A stretch of 19,079 nt of DNA from an uncultured Sutterella sp. (lineage in GTDB: Bacteria > Pseudomonadota > Gammaproteobacteria > Burkholderiales > Burkholderiaceae_F): the NCBI GenBank assembly GCA_937943605.1, contig CALEAW010000081.1, positions 1 through 19,079 of the forward strand, read 5' to 3'. This document shows, one piece after another, positions 1-8,219 of this stretch. Each line of letters begins with the position of its first letter. Within the stretch, counting starts at the first letter, position 1. The translations under genes were made by a program, and so were the position numbers. The notes below the pieces were generated by a model. The model was not told where the DNA came from. It was given only the letters and a program-made list of their open reading frames with translations, and did not search any database.

Positions 1-1
1 C

Positions 2-133
2 CCTATCCGCCCTAATGAGAGTACAAGCTACTCAAACCTGTACCACTGTGATCGGGATGGGGTGTATCTCTACATAGATACTGTCAGTGCTCAATTAGCG
101 GATGTGACTGGAAAAAGTGAGGAACAAGCATAA
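2..133 (+). CDS. 3' end of an unidentified gene (partial)
   Basis: The frame starting at base 2 is open from the window edge to a TAA at 131-133, giving 43 C-terminal residues that include the stretch NLYHCDRDGVYLYIDT and end in GKSEEQA. The start lies outside the window. I do not recognise the family. The composition looks protein-like, and the next start codon with a good Shine-Dalgarno follows 17 bases later, which supports a real gene end in a same-strand cluster. No function can be assigned from this fragment. Confidence 0.5.
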   Translation, partial: PIRPNESTSYSNLYHCDRDGVYLYIDTVSAQLADVTGKSEEQA

Positions 134-150
134 GCGGTTGGGAGGATTTT

Positions 151-385
151 ATGGAACAAAAACGCCCGGCAGATATATTTCAGGAACTTTTGGACTTCCT
201 ATGGAACGGCTTGGGCCTGGAAGAAAAGGGCTGGAAGCGTCTGAAAAAGGGAGATTTAAAAAAAAGAACCAAAAAAACGGGATGAAATATATGTGTTGTT
301 ATGCACTATCTTGAATGGATTGATCGATGATAAGCTCCAAAAAGAAGCTCTGATAGAGAAGTTTGAAGAATTTCGAACGTTTTGA
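151..385 (+). pseudogene. Small hypothetical gene, frameshifted at an 8-A run
   Basis: An ATG at 151 follows a strong GGAGGA Shine-Dalgarno (141-146). It opens a frame reading MEQKRPADIFQELLDFLW and onward, which stops at TGA 283-285 after 44 codons. A run of eight A lies at 258-265. Downstream, the +1 frame is open and protein-like (DEIYVLLCTILNGLIDDKLQ, then EALIEKFEEFRTF) and ends at TGA 383-385, ten bases before the next gene. Removing one A would fuse the two parts into 77 residues. This fits a one-base insertion in a homopolymer, either a real inactivation, a phase-variable tract or a sequencing error. The family is not recognised. Confidence 0.5.
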
Positions 386-394
386 AGGTGTTTT

Positions 395-994
395 ATGGCA
401 CGTATCGTAGATAAACCTTATTGGACGTTTAGTGCATACAATGCGTGTACGTCAGGGATTCAGGTGAAATGTCCGAAGTGTCGTGCTGAAGGTGTAGTGA
501 CGGCGGACGATAACTATGCCTATTTTCGTTGCATGAGTTGTGGGCATCAGGAGACCCGAGACAGGACGATCTATCGCTATGATGTCCATAACCAGTGCAA
601 AAATTGTGGTCGATACTATCGTGTCGATATCGAAGACGAATCAAAACAATGTTTCTCTGTTTTACATGTGGCGTGTCCCTATTGCGGAGTCATCATGTCT
701 GGAGAAGTGCATAAAACAGCCGAAGCCTATTCCTATACTGCTGAGATCATGGATGGTCGAGAGCCTTATTTCGGATTTGAACTTTGGTTTTTGACTTCGT
801 TTCAAGGTAAGTGGGTTTGGGCGATAAATCGCGAACACCTAGCTTATTTGATTGAATATCTCAGTGCTGTTCTTCGAGAGAAGCCTAAAGATGGTCCTAA
901 AAAGACCCAGGCTGATCATCTTCCCACCTTCATGAAAACCGCAAAGAACCGAGAACGGATCGTGAAGTTGCTTGTGAAGTTGTATGAAACGTGA
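395..994 (+). CDS. CpXC-type zinc-ribbon protein, 199 aa
   Basis: The product carries four CxxC knuckles: CPKC at residues 26-29, then CMSC, CKNC and CPYC. They form two treble-clef or zinc-ribbon-like units in the first half, and CPxC knuckles are the hallmark of the uncharacterised CpXC family. The second half is probably alpha-helical and ends with the segment FMKTAKNRERIVKLLVKLYE, a type of tail I associate with this group. The start ATG at 395 has a purine-rich AAGGTG upstream (385-390). There is no signal peptide, so it is probably cytoplasmic. It abuts the next small ORF with a one-base gap, suggesting co-translation. Function is unknown; zinc binding is inferred from the cysteines. 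Confidence 0.75.
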   Translation: MARIVDKPYWTFSAYNACTSGIQVKCPKCRAEGVVTADDNYAYFRCMSCGHQETRDRTIYRYDVHNQCKNCGRYYRVDIEDESKQCFSVLHVACPYCGVIMSGEVHKTAEAYSYTAEIMDGREPYFGFELWFLTSFQGKWVWAINREHLAYLIEYLSAVLREKPKDGPKKTQADHLPTFMKTAKNRERIVKLLVKLYET

Positions 995-995
995 G

Positions 996-1157
996 ATGAA
1001 CAGCATAAATCCGAAACTCAGGTTTCAAAGCACATGGATGTTAACGACAACCTTACCTGACACCAAGAACAACTCGCTGATCTATGAGGACGATAGCTTG
1101 GTTATCGTGACTTTTCGATGGACGGTGAAAGGGGATACTGTTTTTTATGCTCGCTAA
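996..1157 (+). CDS. Small coupled ORF, 53 aa, hypothetical
   Basis: An ATG at 996 begins one base after the TGA (992-994) of the CpXC gene and runs 53 codons to TAA 1155-1157, ending in VIVTFRWTVKGDTVFYAR. It fills the space between two genes almost exactly and ends 12 bases before the ATG of the next one, so it is well placed for translational coupling. There is no own Shine-Dalgarno and no recognised domain. It could be a genuine short protein or the remnant of a longer gene. The existence call rests on spacing and on open frame only. Confidence 0.45.
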   Translation: MNSINPKLRFQSTWMLTTTLPDTKNNSLIYEDDSLVIVTFRWTVKGDTVFYAR

Positions 1158-1169
1158 GTGGAGTTCAAT

Positions 1170-1628
1170 ATGGGAACAATGAAGCTTTATGAACTGGTTA
1201 ACCAATATCACATTGGTACAGACTTGACTTGTGCTGAGGCGATGTTCAAGGCTTGTAATGAGTACTACAACCTGAACTTGTCTGAGGAGACAAGGAAAAT
1301 GTTCTCGGTGATGGGACTCGGTATGCAGACAGAGCAATCGTGCTGTGGTGCCTTCACCGTTGCTGTTGGCGTAATTGGCTTGATGACTGCTAAGGAAGGT
1401 CATACTGATATCGATAATCGGGTCGGTTATTTGATGATTGCCGAGCTAACGGATTTCATGTTGAGTTTTTATAGCACGCTACATTGTGTCGAGCTTCAGA
1501 AACTCGAGGTGATCGGGTATAAAAATCCGTGTCATGCCATCGTAGAAGCAATAGCCAAAAAATTGGAGGATCTCTTGGAAAGGCAAGACGATTTGGCTCA
1601 GTTAGTCAAAAACAAACTCAGTTCTTGA
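1170..1628 (+). CDS. C_GCAxxG_C_C family protein, 152 aa
   Basis: The start is placed at ATG 1170 because GGAG lies six bases upstream (1160-1163); the frame also permits a GTG at 1158. The protein shows TCAEAMFKACNEYYNL near the N terminus, then the central SCCGAFTVAVGVIGL, and later cysteines in LHCVEL and NPCHAI. This spacing of conserved cysteines around a GA-rich helix is typical of the C_GCAxxG_C_C family, putative redox or metal-binding proteins often found near oxidoreductases and transporters. It has no signal peptide, and the central helix is only mildly hydrophobic. The partner is unknown, since no oxidoreductase lies next to it. Confidence 0.7.
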   Translation: MGTMKLYELVNQYHIGTDLTCAEAMFKACNEYYNLNLSEETRKMFSVMGLGMQTEQSCCGAFTVAVGVIGLMTAKEGHTDIDNRVGYLMIAELTDFMLSFYSTLHCVELQKLEVIGYKNPCHAIVEAIAKKLEDLLERQDDLAQLVKNKLSS

Positions 1629-1858
1629 TGTAAGCCGCTTTTTTCACTCGCCATAAGATTATGGCAACGTTTGATGTTGAATTTTTGAGACGTGCCTTCA
1701 ATTTGCTCTCCATAGCATTAATTTGTGTCTAAGTATTTTCCCGATTGTGTAATGCCTATCCTTTGGTTCAAACTGAATCTTATGCCTTGTAATTAAACTG
1801 TATACGAGGCGTAAGTGAAGTTTGAGAATAGGACAGAGAAGCCTATTTTCGAACGCTG

Positions 1859-1874
1859 GCGATTGACCAATCGC
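1859..1874. promoter_or_regulatory. Dyad in the leader of the TPR gene
   Basis: GCGATTG-AC-CAATCGC is a perfect 7-bp inverted repeat with a two-base centre, ending five bases before the AGGAG ribosome-binding site (1879-1883) of the TPR gene. The short centre suits a protein-binding operator better than an RNA hairpin. The rest of the 263-base gap (1629-1891) is AT-rich and shows no gene; I see no convincing -35/-10 pair in it. The regulatory role is inferred from position only. Confidence 0.3.
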
Positions 1875-1891
1875 ATGCAGGAGAAAGCATC

Positions 1892-4378
1892 ATGCTGTTG
1901 ACGGATAAAGATCGTGCGTATTTAGATGCGTGTGATGAAGATGGTACTTGCGCTATCGGGCGCATGCTGAGTTATTTGGATCAATGGGAAGAGGAAGGGA
2001 TTGCAGAAGGGCGCTTTACAAAGGAACAGGCTGAGGCCGATTTAGAGGCTGCGCTTTATCGTGCTTTTGCGTTACTGCAGGACGATCGATATCTTTCATA
2101 TGCTCAAGTGGTCACGACGCTTGAAAAGGCTCGTGAGTCAGCGACGAACAGTGGTGTTTGGCATTACAGATTGGCCTGTGGCCTCACACATACAGGTCGA
2201 CTCGATGAGGCACTCAAGGTGGCCGAAGAGGGCGTTCTGGCAGAACCCGATTATCCGTGGGGCTGGTTGCATTTAGGAAAGCTTAGGGCCCATTTTGGTG
2301 ATAAAGTTGGTGCTTTAGCTGCGGCAGCTAAAGGGCTTGACCTTGTACCAGATGATCCTGAATTTTTGCAGTTGCAAGAAGAAATTGAAGCGGGTGTGCC
2401 GTTGCCGGTCATGTTGTGTCACTACATCGATCCTGAAAGTGATGCCGAACTCCAAAATCTTCAAATGGATCTCCAGCCTGTTTTGGAAAAACAGTTGGCG
2501 CTAACATGTCTGATTAAAGACCCTAAAGGGTTCGAAGCGATCAAGAATGCCTTCAATATTGACGGACTTCAAGAAGAGCCTGATGCCCCTGCTTGTCTTA
2601 GTGCCGAGGTGCCATTTTCAGTTGGTTTAATACATGTCGTTTTCCGCATGAATGAAGCAGGTTTCAGTCATCTCGCACCGACATGGGTCAAGCATTTTAA
2701 AGATGCGCTCGAAGAGTTTTTGCAAGATGGTCACTGCCAATTTGAAGAGATCGTCGAGGTTTGGTTAGATCTCGATCGTACGATTCACGTTGTACTTAAG
2801 CCTGAAGAAGAAGGCGGCGAAGGTCGTGTCGTTCGCTTCAAGGTTAATGGTGGCCTATCGAATGAGAGTGCAAGGCCTGCTTATGCGAATGCTTCCGAAT
2901 TAACGCCTGAAATTCGAGCGATGTTAGATCGCGTGGCGAGTCTCAATGAAGAGGAGGCCTACGACGAGATCATCCAAATGCTTGAAAAGATTCCGGATGA
3001 CGATCGTGAACCCATACTGACGCTAGAGTTGGCACGCGCTCACAATAACGCCTCTCCAGCGTTGGGGCCAGGGCTAGAAAGAGCAGTTGCCTTGCTCCAA
3101 TCCGTGAAAGACGACTTCGAGAAGACTTACGAATGGCAGTTCCGCATGGGCTATGCGCTTTTTTACCTTGATCGTGACGATGAGGCGCTTGCTTATTTCC
3201 AACAAGCCGAAGCATTACGTAAAGGTGACCAAGATACGCTTGAATTAATGCGCGCCTGTCGACAACAAATGAGCTATCCAAGATTCGTAGAGCCGTTTGC
3301 TCAACGTGTTGAATCGCTTTGGAAAACGTTTGAAGAAAAAACGACGGATTGGCAAAAGCGATTAATCAAACCCGAAGAGCGCCCAGTTGTGCTGAACGAA
3401 ATGAAGCAAGCTATCCATCAGGCGCTGCCTGATACGGCTGTGGCTTTAGGGGCGACGGATGGTGTTGTGGAGGTCAATCTCTCAACGGATGGCAATTATT
3501 TGCAACTCTATCTGCTTCGCGCTATGGTGCGTGCGATGCCTGACAGTCTTAGAGGATGTTGGCAGATGACGCTCTGTCGACCCGCCATGCCATCGTGCGC
3601 TGAGCTTATTTTGAAGACTGGCTTGAGAGAGTACGCCGCGAAGGATCTTTATATCTATGAATCGGTCGGAGACAATGGTTCGCTCTGTCTCACCATTTAT
3701 TCAAAACCCTTTGAAACACTCAATGAAGAAGAAGTTGAAGACGCATTCCGTGCAGTGAATTTGTTGCTTGATCACGCCTTCGGCGAAGTGGCACGCATGC
3801 AGCACTTTGGCAATATTCGACTTTCAAGAAAACCCGAAGAGGGTGTGGGTTTTTCCTTGCCTGAATATGTGAGGTATGTCCATAAGTGTGCACCACAGAA
3901 GTTGGTTGATACGGTCGATGATTACTTAGACGACGTGCTTCAATTCCAATGGAATCTCGATACAGACGATGACTGTGACTATCTGCTCGACGCAAAACAC
4001 GGGCAATCGTCCGTCATGGCACTTATCTCAGCGTATTTCAATAATGAGCCAGATGTGATGCGTCTTTTACATCGGGCTGGGGCAACAGCTGGGATGTTGT
4101 TTGTCGATAGTCAGGATCTTGATGAGACTTCTCGCGCCAAACTTCGCGACGAACTTCGTGCGTTATTACGCGAAAAGGTACCTCATGCCTATGAAAGCTT
4201 TGGACAAATTGAAGGGCGAAAATTCGCCTACGAGTTGTTCTTCGCTTGGGATTTGCCTGCGGTGCTAGAAGTTGTTAATGAGTTCGGTGAAGCGCATGAC
4301 GACGTAGTGAGGCTTGGCTTCCACTCCTTCTTCCGTGAGGCTGCGGGCTTAATGATGAAGCAGCCCGAAGACGATTAA
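1892..4378 (+). CDS. Large tetratricopeptide-repeat protein, 828 aa
   Basis: The ATG at 1892 follows AGGAG (1879-1883). Two TPR zones are visible. One is at about residues 87-165 and includes HYRLACGLTHTGRLDEALKV and WLHLGKLRAHFGDKVGAL. The other is at about 356-443, with YDEIIQMLEKIPDDDRE, LELARAHNN and FRMGYALFYLDRDDEALAYF. The zone between them and the long C-terminal half (about 450-828) are acidic and not repeat-like. There is no signal peptide or membrane segment, so a cytoplasmic scaffold role is likely. The second TPR zone resembles a module I recall from large uncharacterised proteins in immunity-type gene arrays. A 64-base gap with a hairpin separates it from the next gene. No enzymatic function is visible. 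Confidence 0.75.
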   Translation: MLLTDKDRAYLDACDEDGTCAIGRMLSYLDQWEEEGIAEGRFTKEQAEADLEAALYRAFALLQDDRYLSYAQVVTTLEKARESATNSGVWHYRLACGLTHTGRLDEALKVAEEGVLAEPDYPWGWLHLGKLRAHFGDKVGALAAAAKGLDLVPDDPEFLQLQEEIEAGVPLPVMLCHYIDPESDAELQNLQMDLQPVLEKQLALTCLIKDPKGFEAIKNAFNIDGLQEEPDAPACLSAEVPFSVGLIHVVFRMNEAGFSHLAPTWVKHFKDALEEFLQDGHCQFEEIVEVWLDLDRTIHVVLKPEEEGGEGRVVRFKVNGGLSNESARPAYANASELTPEIRAMLDRVASLNEEEAYDEIIQMLEKIPDDDREPILTLELARAHNNASPALGPGLERAVALLQSVKDDFEKTYEWQFRMGYALFYLDRDDEALAYFQQAEALRKGDQDTLELMRACRQQMSYPRFVEPFAQRVESLWKTFEEKTTDWQKRLIKPEERPVVLNEMKQAIHQALPDTAVALGATDGVVEVNLSTDGNYLQLYLLRAMVRAMPDSLRGCWQMTLCRPAMPSCAELILKTGLREYAAKDLYIYESVGDNGSLCLTIYSKPFETLNEEEVEDAFRAVNLLLDHAFGEVARMQHFGNIRLSRKPEEGVGFSLPEYVRYVHKCAPQKLVDTVDDYLDDVLQFQWNLDTDDDCDYLLDAKHGQSSVMALISAYFNNEPDVMRLLHRAGATAGMLFVDSQDLDETSRAKLRDELRALLREKVPHAYESFGQIEGRKFAYELFFAWDLPAVLEVVNEFGEAHDDVVRLGFHSFFREAAGLMMKQPEDD

Positions 4379-4393
4379 CCACCGAGACCGTGT

Positions 4394-4421
4394 GCGTGCG
4401 TGAGTCAAGGCTTACGCACGC
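4394..4421 (+). promoter_or_regulatory. Intergenic hairpin before the 1068-aa gene
   Basis: GCGTGCGT (4394-4401) pairs with ACGCACGC (4414-4421) around a 12-base loop, just 8 bases upstream of the GGAG (4430-4433) of the next gene. There is no T-run, so it is not a standard terminator. It may stabilise or process the mRNA, or modulate expression between two large co-directional genes. Confidence 0.4.
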
Positions 4422-4442
4422 GACCTGATGGAGTGACTCATC

Positions 4443-7400
4443 ATGACAGACTTTCAAAAGCTGATTGATGAAGCCGTGGAAGTTCGCACAGATGAGGGTG
4501 CCGTTGATGACACCCTGGCCGAATTGCGAACACACTTCGCCTCGACAATGGACATATTGTTGGATCGACAATTTGATCTGGTTTGCCAACAATACATGCG
4601 TTTGACGCATGACAAAGGGTTGCTTGCATTAGGTCAAGCTATGTCGGCAGTTGGGCTGGCACTCTTTGATTTGGATGGCGAGGATATTCACTGTCTCACC
4701 ATTCTTCCAGAGACTGAACGAGCAGCGTTCCAAGCTTTTTGTGAAGCTCACCAACAGGTTTGTAAGCTTCTACGGCAATCCAAACGTTCATGGGGGGAGC
4801 CAGCTAAGCCACGACGAGTTGAGAAGGTCATGCCGTGCGATGAGTATCGATTAGAGGACGATACTGCATATGATTATTTCTTTAATTCCCTGGCGGGGAA
4901 TTATGCGTCGGGTGAATGGAAGCCATCAGAGAGTGACAGCTGGATGAATGGTTGCTTTGCTGACCTTCGTCATCGACCACCGCGCGTGGTTCGATCTCGC
5001 AGTCACGCAGGCTTATGCAATCTATCGTATTCACCCGACCTTGAGGTTTATGCGGCCTCACGAGCGACGCCCAGCAAGATAGGCCGGGTCATGGTCGGCA
5101 AGAATCCGTCTGTTCTCAACTTTTTTGAACCGTCTCAGATTGGATATGATGATGCGCCGCAATCGTCTCATTGGGTTGGGTCTTCGCTTTGGATCGGCGA
5201 CCCATGTAATGTTACTCAAATCGAATTAACCGAGAACGGAACTTCTAAAGCCGTTCATAACTGGATATTGCCTAAAGACGGTTGGGCCCATAGTTACCAT
5301 GCTGGAATTGTCTCAGATGGGCTTGGACGAGTTTATTTTTCGAACGAATGGTATCAAGGAAAGATTTATCGCTGGGAGGCCGGTAAAGTCGTTGAGCATC
5401 CCTTCAAGCTGTCTGGCTATGACCATTTGTCAGATGCCGTACCTGTGCCTGGAACGAGCCACATTTTCATGATCCATTGTGTCAGTGGTCGTGGACGGAT
5501 AGATGATCCCTGTCTATTGGATTTGGATATGGATACCGGACAGTGCCGAATTGCGGCATTGCCAGGTATAGGTGAAGATGTGAGATGTCGATGGCTGACT
5601 CGAGATTGGCTTTTGCTTCAAGCCCATGGTGAGAGTCGAGCCTACGATAGTGCACAACTCATCAATATGACAACGCGAGAAGTCCTTCGGATTAAGCCAG
5701 GGATGTTTGGCGAGGATCGTTTCCAGCATCTTGGGATTTTGCCCGATGGGACCGTTGTCATTGTCGTCAGGCGACATCTTGTTGGCCCTGTGTTCCTATA
5801 TCCCAAAGATTTTTGGGGATTCCTTCGTGAATCGGGTAAAAAGTGCCAACTTGAACCCTGGCGTGATTATCAGGAATGTTATCCAAACATACCGTTCGTG
5901 CTTCCCGAGAGGTCACCGGTAAGCGCCTCTTCTGAGGCAGAGTCAAAAGATCGAGCTATCCGTGCCGATTGGCTGATCAGGCCAGTCTTTGATACGTTGA
6001 GTTTCTCTGATCGAACGACGCTCATGGCGCGTTTGGCTGCTCGGTACGGACTCGATTTCCTGGGGCTGGAAACCTTTGAAAAGTGGGGGCAATGTTGTGT
6101 CACAGGGCGCTTTAAGAAGGACGATCGTGAGTTCGTCTTTGTGCCTGGTGCGTCAGTGACATTGGGATGGGATCGATTTGTCTTGGGTTTAAATCGAGAA
6201 AGCCAGGCAGAATTGGATTATCTGCGCGAAGAATGGGAGATAGAACAGAGCCCTGAGGAGATGATCCGTGAAAGCATGTCACCCATTCGGCAGAGTACGA
6301 TTGGTCCAATGTTGGTGGCTCGAAAACTCGAGACATTGTGTTGGGAGCCTGTTAAGGTAGGCGATTCTAGATTAGCTTCTCATCCAGACTGGTTGAATCA
6401 ATTCCGTGAATTTATCTGGAGCGACCAGGATAGCCTGACTTTACACAAGTCAGCACGCATTGAACGTACAGAAAAAGGCTTTGAGATAGCCATTTATAAC
6501 CCGACAGACTACGATACGCTTCATGACGGACTGGCTAAGCAAGGGCTTGCGTTACCTACAGCGAACGAGTGGGCCTATCTGTGCGGCGGCGGGTGCCGCA
6601 CCCTGTTCCCCTGGGGGGATGGAATGGACTACTCCTTGCACCTGCACCACTTCGAAAGCCCAGAGGATGAGGACAAACCCTTCGATATGGAGGAACCCAA
6701 CTTTTTTGGACTGTCCATCGCCTATGATCCCTATAAACGGGAGGTGGTCGAAGCTGACACATTAACCACCTGTGGTGGTGATGGCGGTCGAAATATTTGT
6801 GGTGGTTTAGGCATCTTGTTTGGTTATTTGCCATGTTCACCACATGCGAAACCTCATAAACATGATACCGATGAGCTAAACGGTGATTTCGATTTTTATC
6901 GTCCGATCATCCGAATCGATCTCTTTGAGTCCGATGTGCCTCATCAATCGCCATCCGACAACACGTCACTCAAAACGACACGTTGCAACGGTCTTAACCT
7001 AGAGGCGTATTTTGATCAGACTGACGACGGCAAATCATCTCTCACGCGATTGTCATTGGGCGAACTTGAATGTTCATCTGGATCACTTGTCGCATGTGAC
7101 CCATGTACGTCCTTAATGGATGCCAAGCCGTTTTTACAACGCATTCCACCGGGTCGCTATCCGTTAACGATGGCTGTTAGTGTCTCTGATACCTTAGTCG
7201 TCCGGTATGCCTGTGCCAAACTCAGCGTTTCTGATTCAAAACCCGTGCGATATGAGTTAGGTCTCTGCTGCGATGAAAACTCGGGTGAGGCTTTCAAAAA
7301 GGATGAGGTGACAGGCTTTTGTGTCGACACAGGGCTTGCCACACTCACAGACGTCCTCACGCAAAATGCATTCGTCAGCTATTGGAAGCAACGCGAAGCT

Positions 7401-7649
7401 CAAGAAGAGGGCATTGATCCTTATAACGATTTGTTTGCTGATCTGCTGGAAGAGAATGCGGCGCAATATCCTCAGTATCAAAGTTCCGATGGTGATTGGT
7501 GTGCTTGGACTGCACCAGAGACGAACCGACGGTTGGTGGTCTTTACATCAGGTCTAGGTGACGGTGTCTATCCGACGTATTTTGGCTACGACGCGAATGG
7601 ACAAGTCTGCGGTGTTTATGTGCCCTTTGTTGACTTGGACCAATGGTGA
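4443..7649 (+). CDS. Multidomain protein: propeller-like, FGE-like and DUF4241-like parts, 1068 aa
   Basis: The ATG at 4443 lies nine bases after GGAG. Four zones are visible. Residues 1-190 are a mixed leader. Residues about 190-445 look like a beta-propeller or YncE/WD40-like sheet, with repeated short strands such as YSPDLEVYAAS, SDGLGRVYFSNEWYQGKIYR and LGILPDGTVVIV. Residues about 695-825 resemble the C-type-lectin/FGE-sulfatase fold: PTANEWAYLCGGGCRTLFPW, then FGLSIAYDPYKREVVEAD, GGDGGRNICGG and DFYRPIIRI. Residues about 885-1068 match DUF4241 as I recall it: PPGRYPLTMAVSV, then VRYELGLC, VFTSGLGDGVYPTYFGYDAN and the terminal VPFVDLDQW. Such domains occur near polymorphic toxins, so an immunity-like role is possible. 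Catalytic formylglycine-generating activity is not supported. Confidence 0.7.
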   Translation: MTDFQKLIDEAVEVRTDEGAVDDTLAELRTHFASTMDILLDRQFDLVCQQYMRLTHDKGLLALGQAMSAVGLALFDLDGEDIHCLTILPETERAAFQAFCEAHQQVCKLLRQSKRSWGEPAKPRRVEKVMPCDEYRLEDDTAYDYFFNSLAGNYASGEWKPSESDSWMNGCFADLRHRPPRVVRSRSHAGLCNLSYSPDLEVYAASRATPSKIGRVMVGKNPSVLNFFEPSQIGYDDAPQSSHWVGSSLWIGDPCNVTQIELTENGTSKAVHNWILPKDGWAHSYHAGIVSDGLGRVYFSNEWYQGKIYRWEAGKVVEHPFKLSGYDHLSDAVPVPGTSHIFMIHCVSGRGRIDDPCLLDLDMDTGQCRIAALPGIGEDVRCRWLTRDWLLLQAHGESRAYDSAQLINMTTREVLRIKPGMFGEDRFQHLGILPDGTVVIVVRRHLVGPVFLYPKDFWGFLRESGKKCQLEPWRDYQECYPNIPFVLPERSPVSASSEAESKDRAIRADWLIRPVFDTLSFSDRTTLMARLAARYGLDFLGLETFEKWGQCCVTGRFKKDDREFVFVPGASVTLGWDRFVLGLNRESQAELDYLREEWEIEQSPEEMIRESMSPIRQSTIGPMLVARKLETLCWEPVKVGDSRLASHPDWLNQFREFIWSDQDSLTLHKSARIERTEKGFEIAIYNPTDYDTLHDGLAKQGLALPTANEWAYLCGGGCRTLFPWGDGMDYSLHLHHFESPEDEDKPFDMEEPNFFGLSIAYDPYKREVVEADTLTTCGGDGGRNICGGLGILFGYLPCSPHAKPHKHDTDELNGDFDFYRPIIRIDLFESDVPHQSPSDNTSLKTTRCNGLNLEAYFDQTDDGKSSLTRLSLGELECSSGSLVACDPCTSLMDAKPFLQRIPPGRYPLTMAVSVSDTLVVRYACAKLSVSDSKPVRYELGLCCDENSGEAFKKDEVTGFCVDTGLATLTDVLTQNAFVSYWKQREAQEEGIDPYNDLFADLLEENAAQYPQYQSSDGDWCAWTAPETNRRLVVFTSGLGDGVYPTYFGYDANGQVCGVYVPFVDLDQW

Positions 7650-7674
7650 GAGGCTTATCGACAAAGGAGTGACG

Positions 7675-8166
7675 ATGATGACGAGTCTACTCACGGGTAT
7701 TCGCATACGTCTCTATGCTGTCCTATTTTATGCTGATCGGTTTTGTCGATGGCTTTTGACGGATTCACCACGATGGCTACGATGGCTGTCGAACTTGAGT
7801 ATTCCAAAAAAACGGGCCAACCGTGAAAGAGAGGACCATATCTATTTTGAGTCACACAAAGCACTTGTGCCGTTTTTTGCACTCTTTACACTGTTTTTGA
7901 TGGTGCTTGTTTTGCGGTTGCCCGGCGGCGTCATTGTTGATCTTTTGACGTTTGGTGACGGTATTGGCTTTTTCGTTTTCCTTGCCGTGATGTGTGGGTT
8001 GACTTTTTGGATAGAACACAAAGTTATGGGCTCTGAAGAGGTTCAAAGAACGATGCTCAAGAAAATGAAAAAGCTGCCGAGAGAGCGTCTGTTTTGGCTG
8101 ATGGTACAGGCGAATATGGGACTTGTGGTACTGATAGTCACCTTGTTTTATGTGCTCATTTGGTGA
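7675..8166 (+). CDS. Small hydrophobic membrane protein, 163 aa
   Basis: The frame opens earlier, inside the preceding gene, but AAGGAG at 7664-7669 marks ATG 7675 (or the adjacent ATG 7678) as the start. About three membrane segments are visible: VPFFALFTLFLMVLVL, then GIGFFVFLAVMCGLTFW, and a C-terminal LVVLIVTLFYVLIW. A basic stretch (KKRANRERE) precedes the first, and a basic loop (MLKKMKKLPRERL) lies between the second and third. It begins 25 bases after the 1068-aa gene and is probably in the same transcript. The family is not recognised. A role in anchoring the neighbouring proteins is possible but not shown. Confidence 0.65.
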   Translation: MMTSLLTGIRIRLYAVLFYADRFCRWLLTDSPRWLRWLSNLSIPKKRANREREDHIYFESHKALVPFFALFTLFLMVLVLRLPGGVIVDLLTFGDGIGFFVFLAVMCGLTFWIEHKVMGSEEVQRTMLKKMKKLPRERLFWLMVQANMGLVVLIVTLFYVLIW

Positions 8167-8219
8167 TGTTTGTCAATCACTTTTCAGCGGTCAAATTCGA
8201 CTATTGGTTGAGGTGAGTT

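Noticed and set aside
7558..7674. Extended N terminus of the small membrane protein
   Set aside because: This would overlap the end of the 1068-aa gene by about 90 bases. A clear AAGGAG precedes ATG 7675 instead.
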